A stretch of DNA of 64,000 nucleotides from assembly GCA_019095985.1 (NCBI GenBank), contig CM032665.1, forward strand, positions 41,479,907-41,543,906, in the 5' to 3' direction. The notes under the pieces were generated by a model. That model saw only the letters and a list, made by a program, of their open reading frames with translations, was not told where the DNA came from and searched no databases. Made by a program: the position numbers and the translations under genes. This DNA is from Streblospio benedicti (taxonomy: Eukaryota > Annelida > Polychaeta > Spionida > Spionidae). Of the stretch, positions 29,146 to 55,443 are shown in pieces (position 1 is the stretch's first letter; every line of letters begins with the position of its first letter).

Positions 29146-32100
29146 TTATTACCCTCTGTGCAATGTGCAGACAGATTTGTAGTAAGTGATGCACGTTGAT
29201 GTTATTTTTTCTGCCTATGCATGTTAAATATTATTTAAAATGAAACAAATGTTCTTGATTTAAGATCAATGATTTGGAAATGTTGATAAAATATTACTGC
29301 CGCCTTATGATGTGTGAATAAATAAAATATGAAAAACATTACTTAAACCATTGTACTTTATTTCACTATAAGTCATGGTTACTCAGCATAAAAGTGAACA
29401 CTGGAGTTATTTTTTAAATATTATTTATTGAAACTGTTCATGGTCCAAATTTTATGGCAAAAATAGTGGCCCATCAAGTACAGAATTGACCCATTGATTT
29501 GCCTTACCAAGGGCCAATTGTCCCAACTACAAGTTTAGACCATATTTGCCTTATGACTCACCATAAGCTGGAAAAAAGACAAATAGGATTATTTCTATAT
29601 AGATGGATTATAAAGTGTTATGCAGTGCTGACTATCATCAAGGGGATGAATTTGTATTTAGTCATCTATATAGGAGTAGACAATGTGTTGCTAACTGTTT
29701 TATATTTATACTGACTGCATTTGAAGAAAATTTTACTATGCACTCCCAGCCGCATAACATTCTCAAGCGCGGCTTATCAGGAGTATCAGTCCTTTGATTA
29801 GTTATCCGATTGGTCTGTGTAAGTTATTTATTTTGAATTCATCTTAAAATTGTCACAGCTTAAAATGCTTACATATTGTAACTTACATACATGTATCTCC
29901 ATGCATATTTTATTTTGACATGGGTGCACCACTACGGCACGTTACATTTGCCTTTGTCATAAAAACAAAGTTATATAACAAATCAGCATTATTTTGCTAT
30001 ATCGTATCATTTTTCTGTACATAAAAATGCTACAATTTTTACAAACCCAGCCGTGTCCTTATTTCTTCCCAATATGAAACAAATAGGAGTATAGGGATGT
30101 TTTAAACATCGGGATGTAGGCCTATAATGAATTATTGTGGTGTCAATATTGTGAATACATTATATGCAATACCATACAGGCTGTAGCCCTACTACACCCA
30201 GTCACCCGAGCTGCTAGAATGTCATTCCGTGAAATAGATTCTGTCACGTCACGTAACTCATTCTCATATGCATTTAAATGTACCCATGCACACTTAACTT
30301 ACACGTCAAATTTGGTCGTTCCTGGTGATGTTGGACCAGAGGCGCCTGTAAATAAGATGGAGAGGACTTGAGATAAAGTTATTGCAAAGGATTATAGGAA
30401 TGGATAATAATAGACTTGCAAAGAAAATATTCTTGGACTTAGAACATAAAGGTTGCACTTGGAGTTAAACATTAGATGTATCATCCTGATGGACTATATT
30501 AACAAAAGAGTTTAATCTTGTAATAAACATGTGACAAAATACATGTATGCAGCCGGAGGTTCTAAACGGGAAAGAGGAGAATAACAGATAATCCAAACTT
30601 TCGGTTATAATCAAAATTAAAAGCTCGTTATAATACAATCCTTGATGCTAGTAAAATATGTCAAAAAATCTTGCAATTTGGATGATTGCAAAAAAAACTC
30701 TGTAAAAATCGAATTTGTCCACGTTGTAATGGAAATAAGATTGAAGATGGAATTTTTTATTTTATTGTCCTCTTTATGGTGGTAGTTGAAATGTTTTATG
30801 CAACAAGTGAATATGTTTAATCCTAATATTAATACAAAAGGTTTTTATGAACAACTGCAATGTGATAAATGGACCTAATTCAATGTGTAAACTAGGTGCT
30901 TTCATAAGAAATCATTTTTTTAAGAAATACAGATATTTATTTTATAAAAATAATAGGTGATGTAAATTAATGATTATTTTATTGTAATTATTGTGTCTCG
31001 TGGGTTTTATAACCAGCAGATGATGTTATTTATAATTTGTTCATTTTATGATCTATCATATCAGGTGATACATATACATACACTGCACTACACCCATATA
31101 ATTATTAACAATCGAAAGGTAATCACAAGTGACGTATTTGCCTGCAAGAGTTAATTCAAATGAACGAGTGCCAGGCATCGCAAATGTGATATATGAAACT
31201 GTTATCCATTATATTTCTTTGCTTTATCCAATTTTAGCACATAAAAGGTAATAACATTGTAATCATTTTAAAGAAAAAAGAGGATAAAAGATCAAAATTG
31301 ACTAGTATGCTGACTGTCAGGTTAAAATGTATGTTTTGAGACATAACGACCACCACATTTTTTGTTCTGATATCAGCATACCGTACATGGTCATTTACAG
31401 GCCCTCTAAAGCATACTCAATAATAACTAAAATAATTTTTGAAATGTGACTTTATTCAGCCCTTCATATAATTTTTACATATTTAGTAAAGCTGTTTTAG
31501 TACAGCATATTTGAATATTTACCGTTTTTCTGTGTTTCATAGTCTATGCCCAAACTGTAATCCCCTCTCAAATAAATACGGAATGAGAGATGGTTTTAAA
31601 TCAATAAACACCTTCCTATTATTAACGTCCCTTTCACACGCTTGACATTTTGTTTTGTTCTTTGAGTAAATACCGAGAACTGTGTATTGTGGATCGGTCT
31701 GTACATAAAATGTGCGTAACCTGCAAATATCAGTTAGAAAAAAATATTCATGAATCTAGACCTGTTTTGAAGAAAAAAATCGTGCCTGCAGGCTTCAAAA
31801 CGCGCAAATACGGTATTTCATTCCCTGTCATGCCAAAATCCCAGAACAATAAATTAGCACACAGTTGCTGGAAAACAAACACACTAAATTGATTGTCATT
31901 TTTACTACAGCATACACCACAATCAATTTTTATTAAGAATAATTGTCCTAACACAATTTAAACTTACCATTATGAGATTTACACCACACCATGATAATTC
32001 ACTATCCTCCTATATGTTAATACGCTAATTTTTGGACTTTGTTCGGCTATCTCCTCTTTAACCTGACTAGCTGGACGCCATCTAACTACAGGAGATCATT

Positions 32101-32200
32101 CATGGTATTGTGTAGTTTTGCACAAATATGTTTTTCATTGTCAAGATGGCCCTGATGGTTGTTAATTGGCTGTTTTATAACAAAAATAGCAGACAGCGGC
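29146..32200. other. AT-rich intergenic stretch
   Basis: About 3 kb with only short, unconvincing open frames. No exon, RNA gene or clear inverted repeat was recognised. Confidence 0.45.
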
Positions 32201-32219
32201 AGCCATGACAGCGTCATGT

Positions 32220-32490
32220 GGAGCAGTGTGATGTCATAAAGACGCCAAAGGCGTCACATGGGTTCAAATACTAGGGATTACCACCACTTTGCTAATTGGG
32301 CTATGTGTACATTAGAACCTTCAATCAAGACCACCTCTATAAATACACCACCTCTATTATAAGATGATTTATAACATTCCCAAGTCTTCATAAAAAGACC
32401 ATTGCAAACATCCCTAATGAGACCACCCCTATATAAAACCACTTGACGCCAGGCCTTGGGCAGTCTTAATAGGGATGTTTTACTGAAGTG
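32220..32490. repeat. 'CAGTAGAACC' dispersed repeat, copy
   Basis: Contains GACGCCAAAGGCGTCACATG, ATTAGAACCTTCAATCAAGA and GACCACCCCTAT, matching the other copies in part. Confidence 0.6.
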
Positions 32491-32505
32491 TGTGAGAATA
32501 TGTGT

Positions 32506-32590
32506 GCCATGGAGAGCATTATATTCCCATTGCCATAGACACTATTTTTTCATCCCATAGCTTTTGCACATTAGATGCCAAGTGCATAAG
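32506..32590. repeat. Dispersed repeat B, copy 1
   Basis: GCCATGGAGAGCATTATATTCCC and downstream ATGCCAAGTGCAT resemble 33103-33190 (CCCATGGAGGGCATTGTGTT and ATGCCAAGTCCAT). A direct duplication about 600 bases apart. Confidence 0.6.
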
Positions 32591-33102
32591 GATGTTTTCA
32601 GTGATCAATGACATACTTGAGAAGATATACTTCTCCGTCTTCGCCAAGTATACCACATCCAAGCTCAGAAATCCATAGCTTGATCTGTTGCTTGACTTCT
32701 TGCTCATCGCAAAAGATTTTATATTCTGGTATAAGATTACAACTTCCCTATCTCCATTTACATTCAGTCTTAAAGGTTGTTCCAAAACACTCTTTCTCCA
32801 TATCATACTTGATACTTGGAAGGTGCTAAGTTGTCAGTACAATGATGTGTGCCAATATTATTTATTATTTATTTGTATGTACTAAATAACAGAGCCAACG
32901 TTACAAAGTATCACCCATGCCCACAATTTGCACAAGGGTGGTTGCTGGAGAAAAAGAGTGCTGTACTCATTTCATACATTTTACTCAATATATCCCTTTC
33001 CTATGTCCATGGATGGGTGGTGGTGCTGTCAGGGCGTGGGTGCTTGAAAATAAAATGCTGTAAAAAGCATATTTATACACTCACCAAATATGTGTTTTTT
33101 TC

Positions 33103-33190
33103 TACGCCCATGGAGGGCATTGTGTTCCCATTTACATGGACACTAACATTTCCTCCCTTAGATTTTCATTTTACATGCCAAGTCCATGGA
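33103..33190. repeat. Dispersed repeat B, copy 2
   Basis: Partner of 32506-32590 in the same orientation; non-coding. Confidence 0.6.
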
Positions 33191-33657
33191 TTTCACCAAT
33201 GATTTAAGTGGGATCGACTTACAAGATTATGTAACTGGAGTGATTCAATGTGATTCTCAGCATGCCTCTTTGACCACACGGGTATAAGCTAGTATGAACA
33301 TTAATTCTGAGAACATACAGTGTAAAACACACGTTTAACTATTAACATCCTATCGACAGCTGAGTAAAACGGGATAATACAAAAATACTAGCAGGCACAT
33401 ATTATTTTGGATCACATCAAACATAAGATTTCATTAAGTAGAGGTAACATAATGGTCTACATACTTTATCACAGTATCATTTGAGGTTAACTTGGACTGC
33501 TACTGTGTCCACCAATCCAAGAGATTGAACATCTGAACAGGAACATAGCCAGGCTTTTTTTAAAATGGTAAGCAACAAAAATAAAGAGGACAGGTTTCCC
33601 CTCGGTGTGCTAGTTCACCCTGCCTCTCAAAAGCTCTGTCTGTGAGATGTTAGGCCG

Positions 33658-46792
<13,135 letters not shown>

Positions 46793-47046
46793 CCTGATGT
46801 CACAGGTGCTCAGAGTTGATCGTGACGCAAAACTATCCTATCTTATTCACTTTTTGTAGCTTTTTCTAACAACCAGCTCTCGTCCCTTATTTTGTAATAT
46901 TGTAGTGTTGTATTGATGTGATGTTGGAAAACAGTGCTTTGTTAAATATATGTGTTCACTTATGGTTTCAAATTGACTGTTGAACTATCCGAATCACCAA
47001 AGAATGCTGGTGGTTTTCTATTGCCCCATCCTTTGATGTTTCCAGA

Positions 47047-47079
<33 letters not shown>

Positions 47080-47080
47080 A
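47047..47080. repeat. (CTG)n trinucleotide run, about 11 units
   Basis: Perfect CTG units, upstream of the transporter start and not in a recognised reading frame. Confidence 0.85.
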
Positions 47081-47585
47081 ATTGTGCCCTCGTCCTACAC
47101 ACTGTTTATCTGGATTGTACTGTTATTATGTCCTTTGAGGGGGAATCCCCAAATGTCCCATCTGGACCAATATGTCACGGCAATATCTTGTCACTCCTTA
47201 TAAAGCACTCTCGCAATAAGTTCTGTCCAATGACCATATAAAATATTGCTAATGCTACGCCTAATGCACTATACTCGTTGCTTATTTCATATTAAACAAT
47301 ACTGTGCTGTTTCAAGTAGTGTCTAGTGCTCGGATAAGGACTTTGACTTTATTATCAATTGTCATCGATGTTCACTCTATGTTCATTGATAAGTGTCGAT
47401 ACTTTTACACTCGATTCAACAAGTGTGATACACTAGAATACTCAACTATGCAGTTTGAGTTGTGTATCCAACATATCATCCCCCCCTCCACACTTTTCAG
47501 TGGTAATTTTTGTGATTAAATGATGCATACTTTGACCACCCACCCCACTTTTCTGGGATATTTGTTTTTACTACCCCCCCCCCCC

Positions 47586-48611
47586 CGTTAGACCGCAAAA
47601 TATAACCAACGCATAATATAACCAGTTATGATTTGCGTTAACGCAAAATATAACCACAGCACTAAAAATGGACCTGGTGACGCAAAATATAACCACTGCT
47701 GCAAAATATAACCAAGGTGTAACCAGCAGGTTAGCTTAAGGAGAAAATCACCAAATTGCCGACTACTCATTTTTACAGTTTACATGGCTCATACTCATAC
47801 AGCAGGGGGTAGACTAGAGTGCATAATGTCTAAAACTGATTTAAAATATGAAACTTTACTGCTGCATTTGTGCGGGTTGTGTATGAGTAAAATATTGGCA
47901 ACAAATCTGGAGAATGTGAAGCCATTATATATGCAGACATCTTGTTTGATCTTAGGGTGCATTGTGGTCAAACGTGGTGTGCGCATATGTGGCTTGCAAT
48001 GAGATAAGACACAGGAATATCTGTAGCCCTAATTGATTTTAGTATATAACAACTGTAAACACTAGCCATTTCATCTATGATTAAGAAAGTGGAACCATCC
48101 TGGTCTTGAGTTTGTCCTCTCTCCATATAATAGCAAGGAGTGCATCTCCATGTACGTGGGGAGGTGACTCTTTGAATGTCTCTGTACGTACAAGGACCTC
48201 GGCACCTTCTGTTGTTACAGTAGATACTAAAGAAGATAGATCTACCATGACAGCTGATGGCGTGAAATGGGAGGGGAACATGTGGCACTCAGTGAGAAGT
48301 GTCAAGTAAGTGTGTGAGCATAGACACTCTTATTAGGACAATTGACGTTAGCTCAAATTACAATATATTGATCTGGAATCATTTGTCGCGGCCCTTACTG
48401 GACTCCTGCAGTTCAGTAGTAGAGAAAAAAAACACCATGTGTAAGTAGTAACAACAGTAACGGCACTTTCTAAGTGCATTGTTCTTTTGTTCTAAAAGTT
48501 TCTTTCTATTTGCGGCAGTAGTTATATTTTGCGTCACCAGGTCCATTTCCGTGGGCGTGGTTACGTTTTGCGTTAACGCAAAACATAACTGGTTATATTT
48601 TGCGGTCTAAC
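47586..48611. mobile_element. 1-kb element with ~120-bp TIRs carrying iterated 'GCAAAATATAACC' motifs
   Basis: Left end GTTAGACCGCAAAATATAACC and right end GGTTATATTTTGCGGTCTAAC are inverted copies. The arms also share GCGTTAACGCAAAA and AAATGGACCTGGTGACGCAA. The motif (G)CAAAATATAACC occurs four to five times in the left arm alone, like an array of transposase sites. The centre (about 800 bases) has a coding-like stretch at 48081-48309 of unknown nature. C-rich sequence flanks the left end. Confidence 0.85.
48081..48309. other. Coding-like stretch inside the 47.6-48.6 kb element
   Basis: Open on both strands. Minus-strand reading: VDLSSLVSTVTTEGAEVLVR then HGDALLAIIWREDKLK. Plus-strand reading: DRSTMTADGVKWEGNMWHSV. 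Neither is recognised; possibly cargo or chance. Confidence 0.25.
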
Positions 48612-49376
48612 ACCCCCACGGTTAAGCGTAAAGGATGAACCGGCATTATGAAACTAGAACAATAGGGAAGTTTCCCCTGTGTTGATAGGTTTCAGTTAAT
48701 CCAGCAATATATTTGTTACGTAAGAAGGTCACAGTAAAAGTCATTCTCTATTGGCCTGAACATATGAACCTCAATATTGCTTTAATTAACGAACTATTTG
48801 TCAACAATTTTCTTGGCGTGTAAAATTTATTAGATTTTTGTACAATGGAATTTAGATGTGACTAAGTATAGTGACCTATCAATATCATGCAAACTGGTTA
48901 GCATATGCCGATGCACGCATATGAGAAATGGCCAATTGATGATCAACAAGTGGGCCAATGACCTGGTGAAATTTGTAAAGTCTTGGGAGCCAGACTTGTA
49001 TCAAGACTATAAACGACCACATTTATATTTATGCTGTGTATGATTTCACAAGACTTTTATGCAAATCGACACGTTAGTGATATGCCGTCTTTTTATTGCC
49101 TATGATAACTTTTGTTCTGTTTATTTCATCATTTTCACAATCATCATCATTTGTACTTTTGCTGCCGGTAAGAGTCATTGATTCGCTAATAAAATTATTC
49201 TGGTGCTATTTACATTGACTTATACTGATATGCTAAGGATGAATCAACTGTTTTCATACCGAATTATATTATTTTCATGCCGGAGTTTTATACTCTTGTG
49301 TAATAGTGTAATACTTATCTGAGTTTATTTCCATCCCCCGTACCTGTCAAACCACGCTATTTCACTTTGCAAAATA
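48514..49376 (+). repeat. Duplicated segment, copy 1
   Basis: Starts at the right TIR of the 47.6-48.6 kb element and runs through flanking sequence: GGCCTGAACATATGAACCTC, GACTAAGTATAGTGACCTAT, AAATCGACACGTTAGTGATA, CGTACCTGTCAAACCACGCT. Copies 2 and 3 are at 50383-51560 and 54288-54836. Confidence 0.85.
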
Positions 49377-50382
49377 CATTTATTCTTGTATACTAATGGA
49401 TAATAAATGAAAAATGTCTATGCACACATTTTAACATAATGAAAAAGTTGTTTGTATAATACATCTCGCATTACATATACATATATGCATAATAAGTAAA
49501 TGATATCAAATTAATTATGGATTGAAACTGCATTACTATAAAAATCAGAGAAATTTGACAAATTTGAAACTTGTTGACAAAATGGTTTGCATGTTTATTT
49601 GAAGTATAGACTTCAAAGAGACTTGCACGTTTAGTAACCAAGGTGTGTTAGAACCTAAAATCTAACCAGCCTTACATTGTGACAGGTCATAACTTAGGTC
49701 TAACAGTGTGAGTACTTGGTAAGGATTTGCAAAGGAAAGTCAGCCACTTTAAAGTTTGCATATATATCTACTATAAACTAAAAAGTGAAATAAAAAAAAA
49801 AAAAAATAAAAGATTAACGAATGATGACAAAATATAGTTATTGTTGGATTTAATGTATCAAATATCTTGAATTATTAACTTGCATTGCATGTAATACTAT
49901 AGACCAATAATTTTTGATGCTACTACATGTATAACAATTAGATCTATTCAATGTAATTCTTGTTTAGAGTGGTCACATTTTACCTGTGCTGGGATCAGCA
50001 TAAATTCCAAAAGAACATCTTCGTATTGTAACCATTGTCAACAAGGTACATGTATTGTTTAATGTAATGTGGTAATATCCTAATGAAACTTTTTGATCAA
50101 TATGTGCAACAGTTGTTAATAACATTCCAAAATTGCGGTCATGATCTTAGTTAGATATTTTTAAATGGAAAGCATAATAAAAGTATTGTATAAGTATACA
50201 TTGTACAATACATAACACTGTTATTTTACGCACATTATACACGTATATTATTTCATTTATGACACAATACAAGTATAGATTACTTAAAGTAAATATGTCT
50301 GATATATATCTAAAGGTAGTTAAACAAAAAAGCCTACTGTATGTTAAAGTTGCTTTACATTTGGATGGTTATATTTTTGCGA

Positions 50383-51560
50383 CAATAGTTATATTTTGCG
50401 TAACCAGGTCCATTTTAAGTGGGCGTGGTTACGTTTTTGGTTAACGCAAAAACATCATAACTGGTTATGTTTTTTGCGGTCTAACTTCCCACGGTTAAGA
50501 GGGTGAAACGGCAACATGACACTGAAAAATAGGGTTCTCCTGTGTTGGGTTTCCGTTAATCCAGCAATATACAACGGTGGGGGGGGGGTGGGGACGTAAA
50601 GAAGGTCACAATAAAATTCATTCTCTATTGGCCTGAACATATGAACCTCAATATTGCTTTAATTAATTAGAACTATTTGTCAACAATTTTTTGGCGTGTA
50701 AAAATTTATTAGTGATTTTGTACATTGGAATTTAGATGTGACTAAGTATAAAGTGACCTATCAATATCATGCAACGGTCGCATTTAGCATATGCCGATGC
50801 ACGCATATGAGAATTGGTCAATTGATGAACTAGTGGCCAATGACCTGGTGAAATTTGTAAAGTCTTTGGGAGCCAGACTTGTATCAGGACTATAAACGAC
50901 CTTATTTATATTAAAGCCGTATATGATTTCGCCAAGACTTTTCATGCAAATCGACACGTCAGTGATATGCCGTCTTTACAGTATGTCATAATAACTTTTG
51001 TTCTGTTTATTTTTTTTTGCTAATTATTTTTTTGTTAGCTGTCCTAATGGACATGACGGATAGTCCATACCTAACAGCACCACGATTAATCTCAACAGTT
51101 GTGCCCTTTGTTTTGCGTCGAGTAGGCGGAATGCTGGTGTGAAACATATGTTTTTTGAATGCCACGGAGACACCCAGTATTTTAAAGTCAACCCGTTGTC
51201 GACTGACCCTGTCATGAAGCAGTTTTCTCGTAAATTATTAAGATTGAAACGCACATTTGATTTATGGGGAACATTGAAATAGTAGTAAGTTTTTAACGTC
51301 TAGGTTTGATGCGCAAAATGGCACTGGGGGTAAAAAATACCGGAAATTCGAAATTCACTACATAATAAAGCCATTTTCCAAAGGTGGCTAATTATATATT
51401 AATTTGATACTTTGCAACCGTAAGAGTCATATGAAGGTTTCACTATAATTGTTTGGTGCTATTTCTACTGACTTATACTGATATCCTAAGGACGAATAGT
51501 TTTTCCTAGTTTTCATACCGAATTATATGCTATTTTCATGCCGGAAAATTTTACAAATTA
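50383..51560 (+). repeat. Duplicated segment, copy 2, with a ~400-bp internal insert
   Basis: Same order as copy 1 (TIR end, GGCCTGAACATATGAACCTC, AAATCGACACGTCAGTGATA, TTCATACCGAATTATATGCT). Bases about 51015-51425 are absent from copy 1. It has the right-type TIR end only; no left partner was found. Confidence 0.85.
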
Positions 51561-52046
51561 AACTAATAAGCCCCGATTGGGATCATTATACCTATACCAA
51601 CGTTGACAACATAGGCATGAACTGTGGCTTTTTTATTTATGTGCTACTGTTCTGTCAGTACAAATTTTCAGTAGAAAAGATGAATCTATAATTCATTTTT
51701 TTATAAAGAAGAGAAGATTTCAAAACGAAAAACAGTTTTTATTTCTATTTGTTTACAGAAAATACAGAATTTGACTAATGTATAGTTTTTGAAACCTGTA
51801 CTCAAGGATGTGTTAGGAACAAATACAATATGCAAAGAATATACAAAATAAAAACAGTGACAATAAGGGTCACTTTTTAAACAGGTATCTAATCAACAAC
51901 TAGCTTTAAAATGATTAATTTACATAGGTACTCTTCCAAACGAATTTTAACAAAACCTTAAATCTTTGCAAACAAATTAAAGCAACATTTACAAAGTTCC
52001 ATGTCTTCAGTGAGATCCTTAAATTAAAAACTGCGAGCCTATAAAC
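51561..52046. other. AT-rich spacer
   Basis: No exon or repeat was recognised between copy 2 of the duplicated segment and the end of the PIN-like gene. Confidence 0.5.
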
Positions 52047-53700
52047 TCAATAGTCATCATCAAGATCATCATCCACTCTAGTTGTAATCACATTTTCACA
52101 AAGTCCACTGTGACATTTGCATAGGGGTGTGCAGGGAAGGCAGTTTTTAAACAAAAACATCGGGTCCATTGCATCCAGTTTTGCAGCTGCACTTTGTAGC
52201 TCGATTACACCCTTTGGGAGCTGGTGGAATCAAACACCTGACAGGGGAAGATACATCATTCTCCAGTCGCCAACCGTTATCCTCAATGGGAGGGAGTTCT
52301 GGGCAAGATGTCTTGTATGATTTGTCCCTTTGGGCAATGTAATTCACTCGTAGTATATGTGGCAGGAGTGATGCTCGTGTTGGGGGCAGCATCTCTCCCT
52401 CAAGATTTTTTGACCTGAAGAGTTCCCACCTAAGGGATGGGAGGTCAAATGGTCCTCTTGCACTGTAAACACCACATACAAATTTCTCTAGACCCTGCAG
52501 TAGTTGTGGCAATTGCCCATTTACAAGGTCACTTGGAATTGGTCCTGAACCTAGAAGCTGGAAGTCTTTGATAGCTGGATCATCATCACTCAGCTTCATG
52601 TATGCACTCACCCAGGTCTTTTTTGCTTACTCCCACAAATTTGCCTCCCCAGTCTGCACCTGAGAAGTTGTGCAGTCAATGAGACCTCTTGCCTTGTTGA
52701 CACCAATGGCATGTACCTGCTTAACAACATCAATTTCTCGTCGCTTGTTTCCTTTGCCAGTCTGAAACTTCAATCCAACATTCTCAGGCAGATGATTATT
52801 TGCTACAAGGTCAACAAGGAGTGTAAGTACATCTGTGTCAGGTGAGTATACTTTAATCTCTCTAACATCTGCTGTTTCAAGGCATGCAAGGACCTGGTTT
52901 GGAATCAGTGTGTCTGCTTCTTCGTGGGTATGTTCACTTTCAAAGTCATCACTTTTGATCTTGTTGTCATAGACAACAACCATTTTGAATGCATCATTGT
53001 CTTGAGGTTTGTGCTCTAGAAGATGATTTGCAAGGAGGCATGTCAGTTTGTGCTTGGTCTTTGAAGATGATAGAAGTTCTCTTATAGACATATTGAGCTT
53101 CATATCAGGATGTACCTGATACTCAACTGATGTTGTAGCTCGTTTCAACCTTGTTTTGTTCTTTAGAGACAGTTCAAGATATCTGTCAAACACTACACGA
53201 CCTTCTTTGAATCCATGCATCATGACATCAATGCGATGTGTGAAGGCATCAGCAAGATCTGCAACCGTTTTAATGCTTTGGGTCTTCTTCATGCTTTGAA
53301 GGATTGCCATAGCATCAACTACAAGCACATTTGATGGTTCAGGTGGTGTTGCTTCCTCACCTTCGACATTATCATTAATTTCAAGTTCGGAAGGCACTGT
53401 ATCAAAGATAGTTGGTTCATCTCTTACTGGCTCTACTTCATTACTCCTCACAGTGTCTTCATTTGCAGATTCCATTGCTACTACTGTGTTTGTGTCACTA
53501 GGGATAGAGGTGAGTCTTGCAGCTTCAATGGCATGGAGAAGGCTTGCCTTGTCAGTAGGAACATACAATGACCCATCCACTGCACACAAGGAACGGGGCA
53601 CAACAGATAGTTCATATTCCCCAATAAGATTAGGCACAAAATATAACACTGATACTAGTAACCTATATAGCAGCCTATAGAGCAGCCATTTCAAGAAAAA
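52047..53700 (-). CDS. PIN/FEN-like nuclease-family protein with cysteine-rich CXC tail, element-associated
   Basis: Belongs to a large invertebrate multi-copy family. Order of blocks: GEYELSVVPRSLCAVDGSLY; VLVVDAMAILQSMKK; GRVVFDRYLELSLKNKTRLK; HTHEEADTLIPNQVL; KVYSPDTDVLTLLVDLVANN; GKGNKRREIDVVKQVHAIG; NFSGADWGGKFVGVSKK; WELFRSKNLEGEMLPPTRAS; ELPPIEDNGW; and a tail CSCKTGC, CLPCTPLCKC ending near 52047. The acidic residues in VVDAMA, VFDRY, EEAD, SPDTDV and SGADW resemble the metal-binding set of PIN/FEN nucleases (inference). The frame is interrupted in at least three places between the nuclease part and the tail, so this copy is probably inactive. A longer open frame to 53817 adds a hydrophobic N terminus that comes from a tandem repeat and is not credited. 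Compared with full members, the N-terminal zinc module is absent. Confidence 0.7.
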
Positions 53701-53721
53701 AATGTCTCTGAATTTTTTTTT

Positions 53722-54010
53722 AAACATACCCATAAGTATCAAAACATAAACAATGACACTAAACATGATAAGAAATGTAACATAGTGTAATACTAATAAT
53801 AGGCTAGCGTCGGCCATCTTGGAAAATGGCTTTCTTTATTATAGTGATCCATTCCATTTAAAGCTCCTAAAGAGTATTTTATAACACCCATTAGTATCAA
53901 AAAACATAAACTTAGACAGTAAACATGATACCATCACTTAACTAAGAAACGCAACAGTGTATTGCTAATAATATGTGTCGGCCATCTTAGAAAATGGCTT
54001 CCTTTATGGC
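53722..54010. repeat. ~155-bp tandem duplication
   Basis: CATAAGTATCAAAACATAAA ... GTCGGCCATCTTGGAAAATG at 53722-53833 recurs at 53885-54000 with small differences; a weaker third unit may follow. It creates the hydrophobic open frame upstream of the PIN-like gene. Confidence 0.8.
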
Positions 54011-54287
54011 TGCGGCTCATTTTAGACCCTTAAAACCTATTTCATTGTACTGCTTGGCATCAAAAACATATGTTTCGACCCCAAATTTAATACTAAGACC
54101 TCAAGATATTGAATAAAATGCAATGCTTTTAGTCCGGCACCATTTGGAAAATGGCCTTAAAGCAAGGTACAGGGGTCGGAAAATTTGAACCCCATTATTT
54201 TTAGTTAACTGGACCCCTAACCATACCAAATCACGGTTTTCTTCAATTGGTAAAAATCCTACGGAAATTACACATCGTACTAATGGC

Positions 54288-54836
54288 GACTTCTTTTTAT
54301 TGCCTATGATAACTTTTGTTCTGTTTATTTCATCATTTTCATAATTATCATCATTTGTACATTTGCTGTCCGTAAGAGTCATTGATTCGCTAATAAAATT
54401 ATTCTGGTGCTATTTACATTGACTTATACTAATATACTAAGGTCAATCCCCGGTTTTCATACATAATAATCAGTGACCGATCGGTAGAGTATAAAAAATG
54501 GCGAGCACGCCTAACTATATTTGAAAATAAAGACATTGCTGCCCGGAGATAGATCAGCATTGAACACAGTTGATATATTGGGATACAAAAACAAGCTTAT
54601 ATAACAAGATACAGGTAAAGAAACAAAAGGAGAAAGCATAAGGACAACCTTATAAAGTTTATGCGAGTATATATACTTATTTCAACAAAACAAATTTACA
54701 ATATTGTTTAATTGTAGAAAAACACTCCCTTGCAAGTAGGGGGGTTTCAGGTTTTATACTCTTGTGTAATTGTAATACTTATCTGAGTTTTATTTCATCC
54801 CCGTACCTGTCAAACGACGCTATTTCACTTTGCAAA
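54288..54836 (+). repeat. Duplicated segment, copy 3, partial, with a ~290-bp insert
   Basis: 54288-54461 matches copy 1 from TTGCCTATGATAACTTTTGT; 54748-54836 matches TTTATACTCTTGTGTAAT onward. Between them is sequence not present in copy 1. It separates the two PIN-family genes. Confidence 0.8.
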
Positions 54837-55443
54837 AAGTTGGCAACCTATATAGCCATTTAGAATAATTATTTCTAGTTAAGAAAAAACTGGTTGCCAG
54901 TTTGGGAACAGCTCAGGGGCCAGTTTATTCACAAAAATGTAAGGGTACCTCAAATCTTCAAAAAACGCATTTTGATAGGAGTGAATGTGGGATCTGTAAT
55001 CAGTAGGCATTTATTTTGTCACCTGCTATGAATATTTTTAAAGGTTATTTGAGTAAAAATATTGCAAGGAATTTTCAGTCATGAAAATAAAATTTTATTG
55101 AAATATCTTTATGACAAAACATTAAAATAGTACAGGTTTTACGACTTTACCAACAGCAACCAATGCATTACCATGCACACAGTTTGTTTATGTAGTACTC
55201 CTTTATACACACTAAAAAAAGGACTTATTACATAAAATACCAAGAATATTCTATTCCAGAGAGGACATATTAGGCATAAGAAAAAACACACAGATGACCG
55301 GGGACTTGTAAGTACCAAATTATAGTGACGCTAACAAAACTGATATACTGTTATTCTTATATGAACAAGGTAATAGGATTATAGGAACTCCACACATCAG
55401 AACCTTCATGCATCAAAAATGTCATATTCAATACTCTGAGTAT
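54837..55443. other. AT-rich spacer between the two PIN-family genes
   Basis: No exon, TIR or repeat end was recognised. Confidence 0.45.

Noticed and set aside
32519-32806. Minus-strand open frame of about 95 codons
   Set aside because: Overlaps dispersed repeat B; another frame looks equally coding-like (PEYKIFCDEQEV...), no splice context, no family.
53701-53817. N-terminal membrane anchor of the nuclease-like protein
   Set aside because: Encoded by a tandem non-coding repeat and absent from the family.
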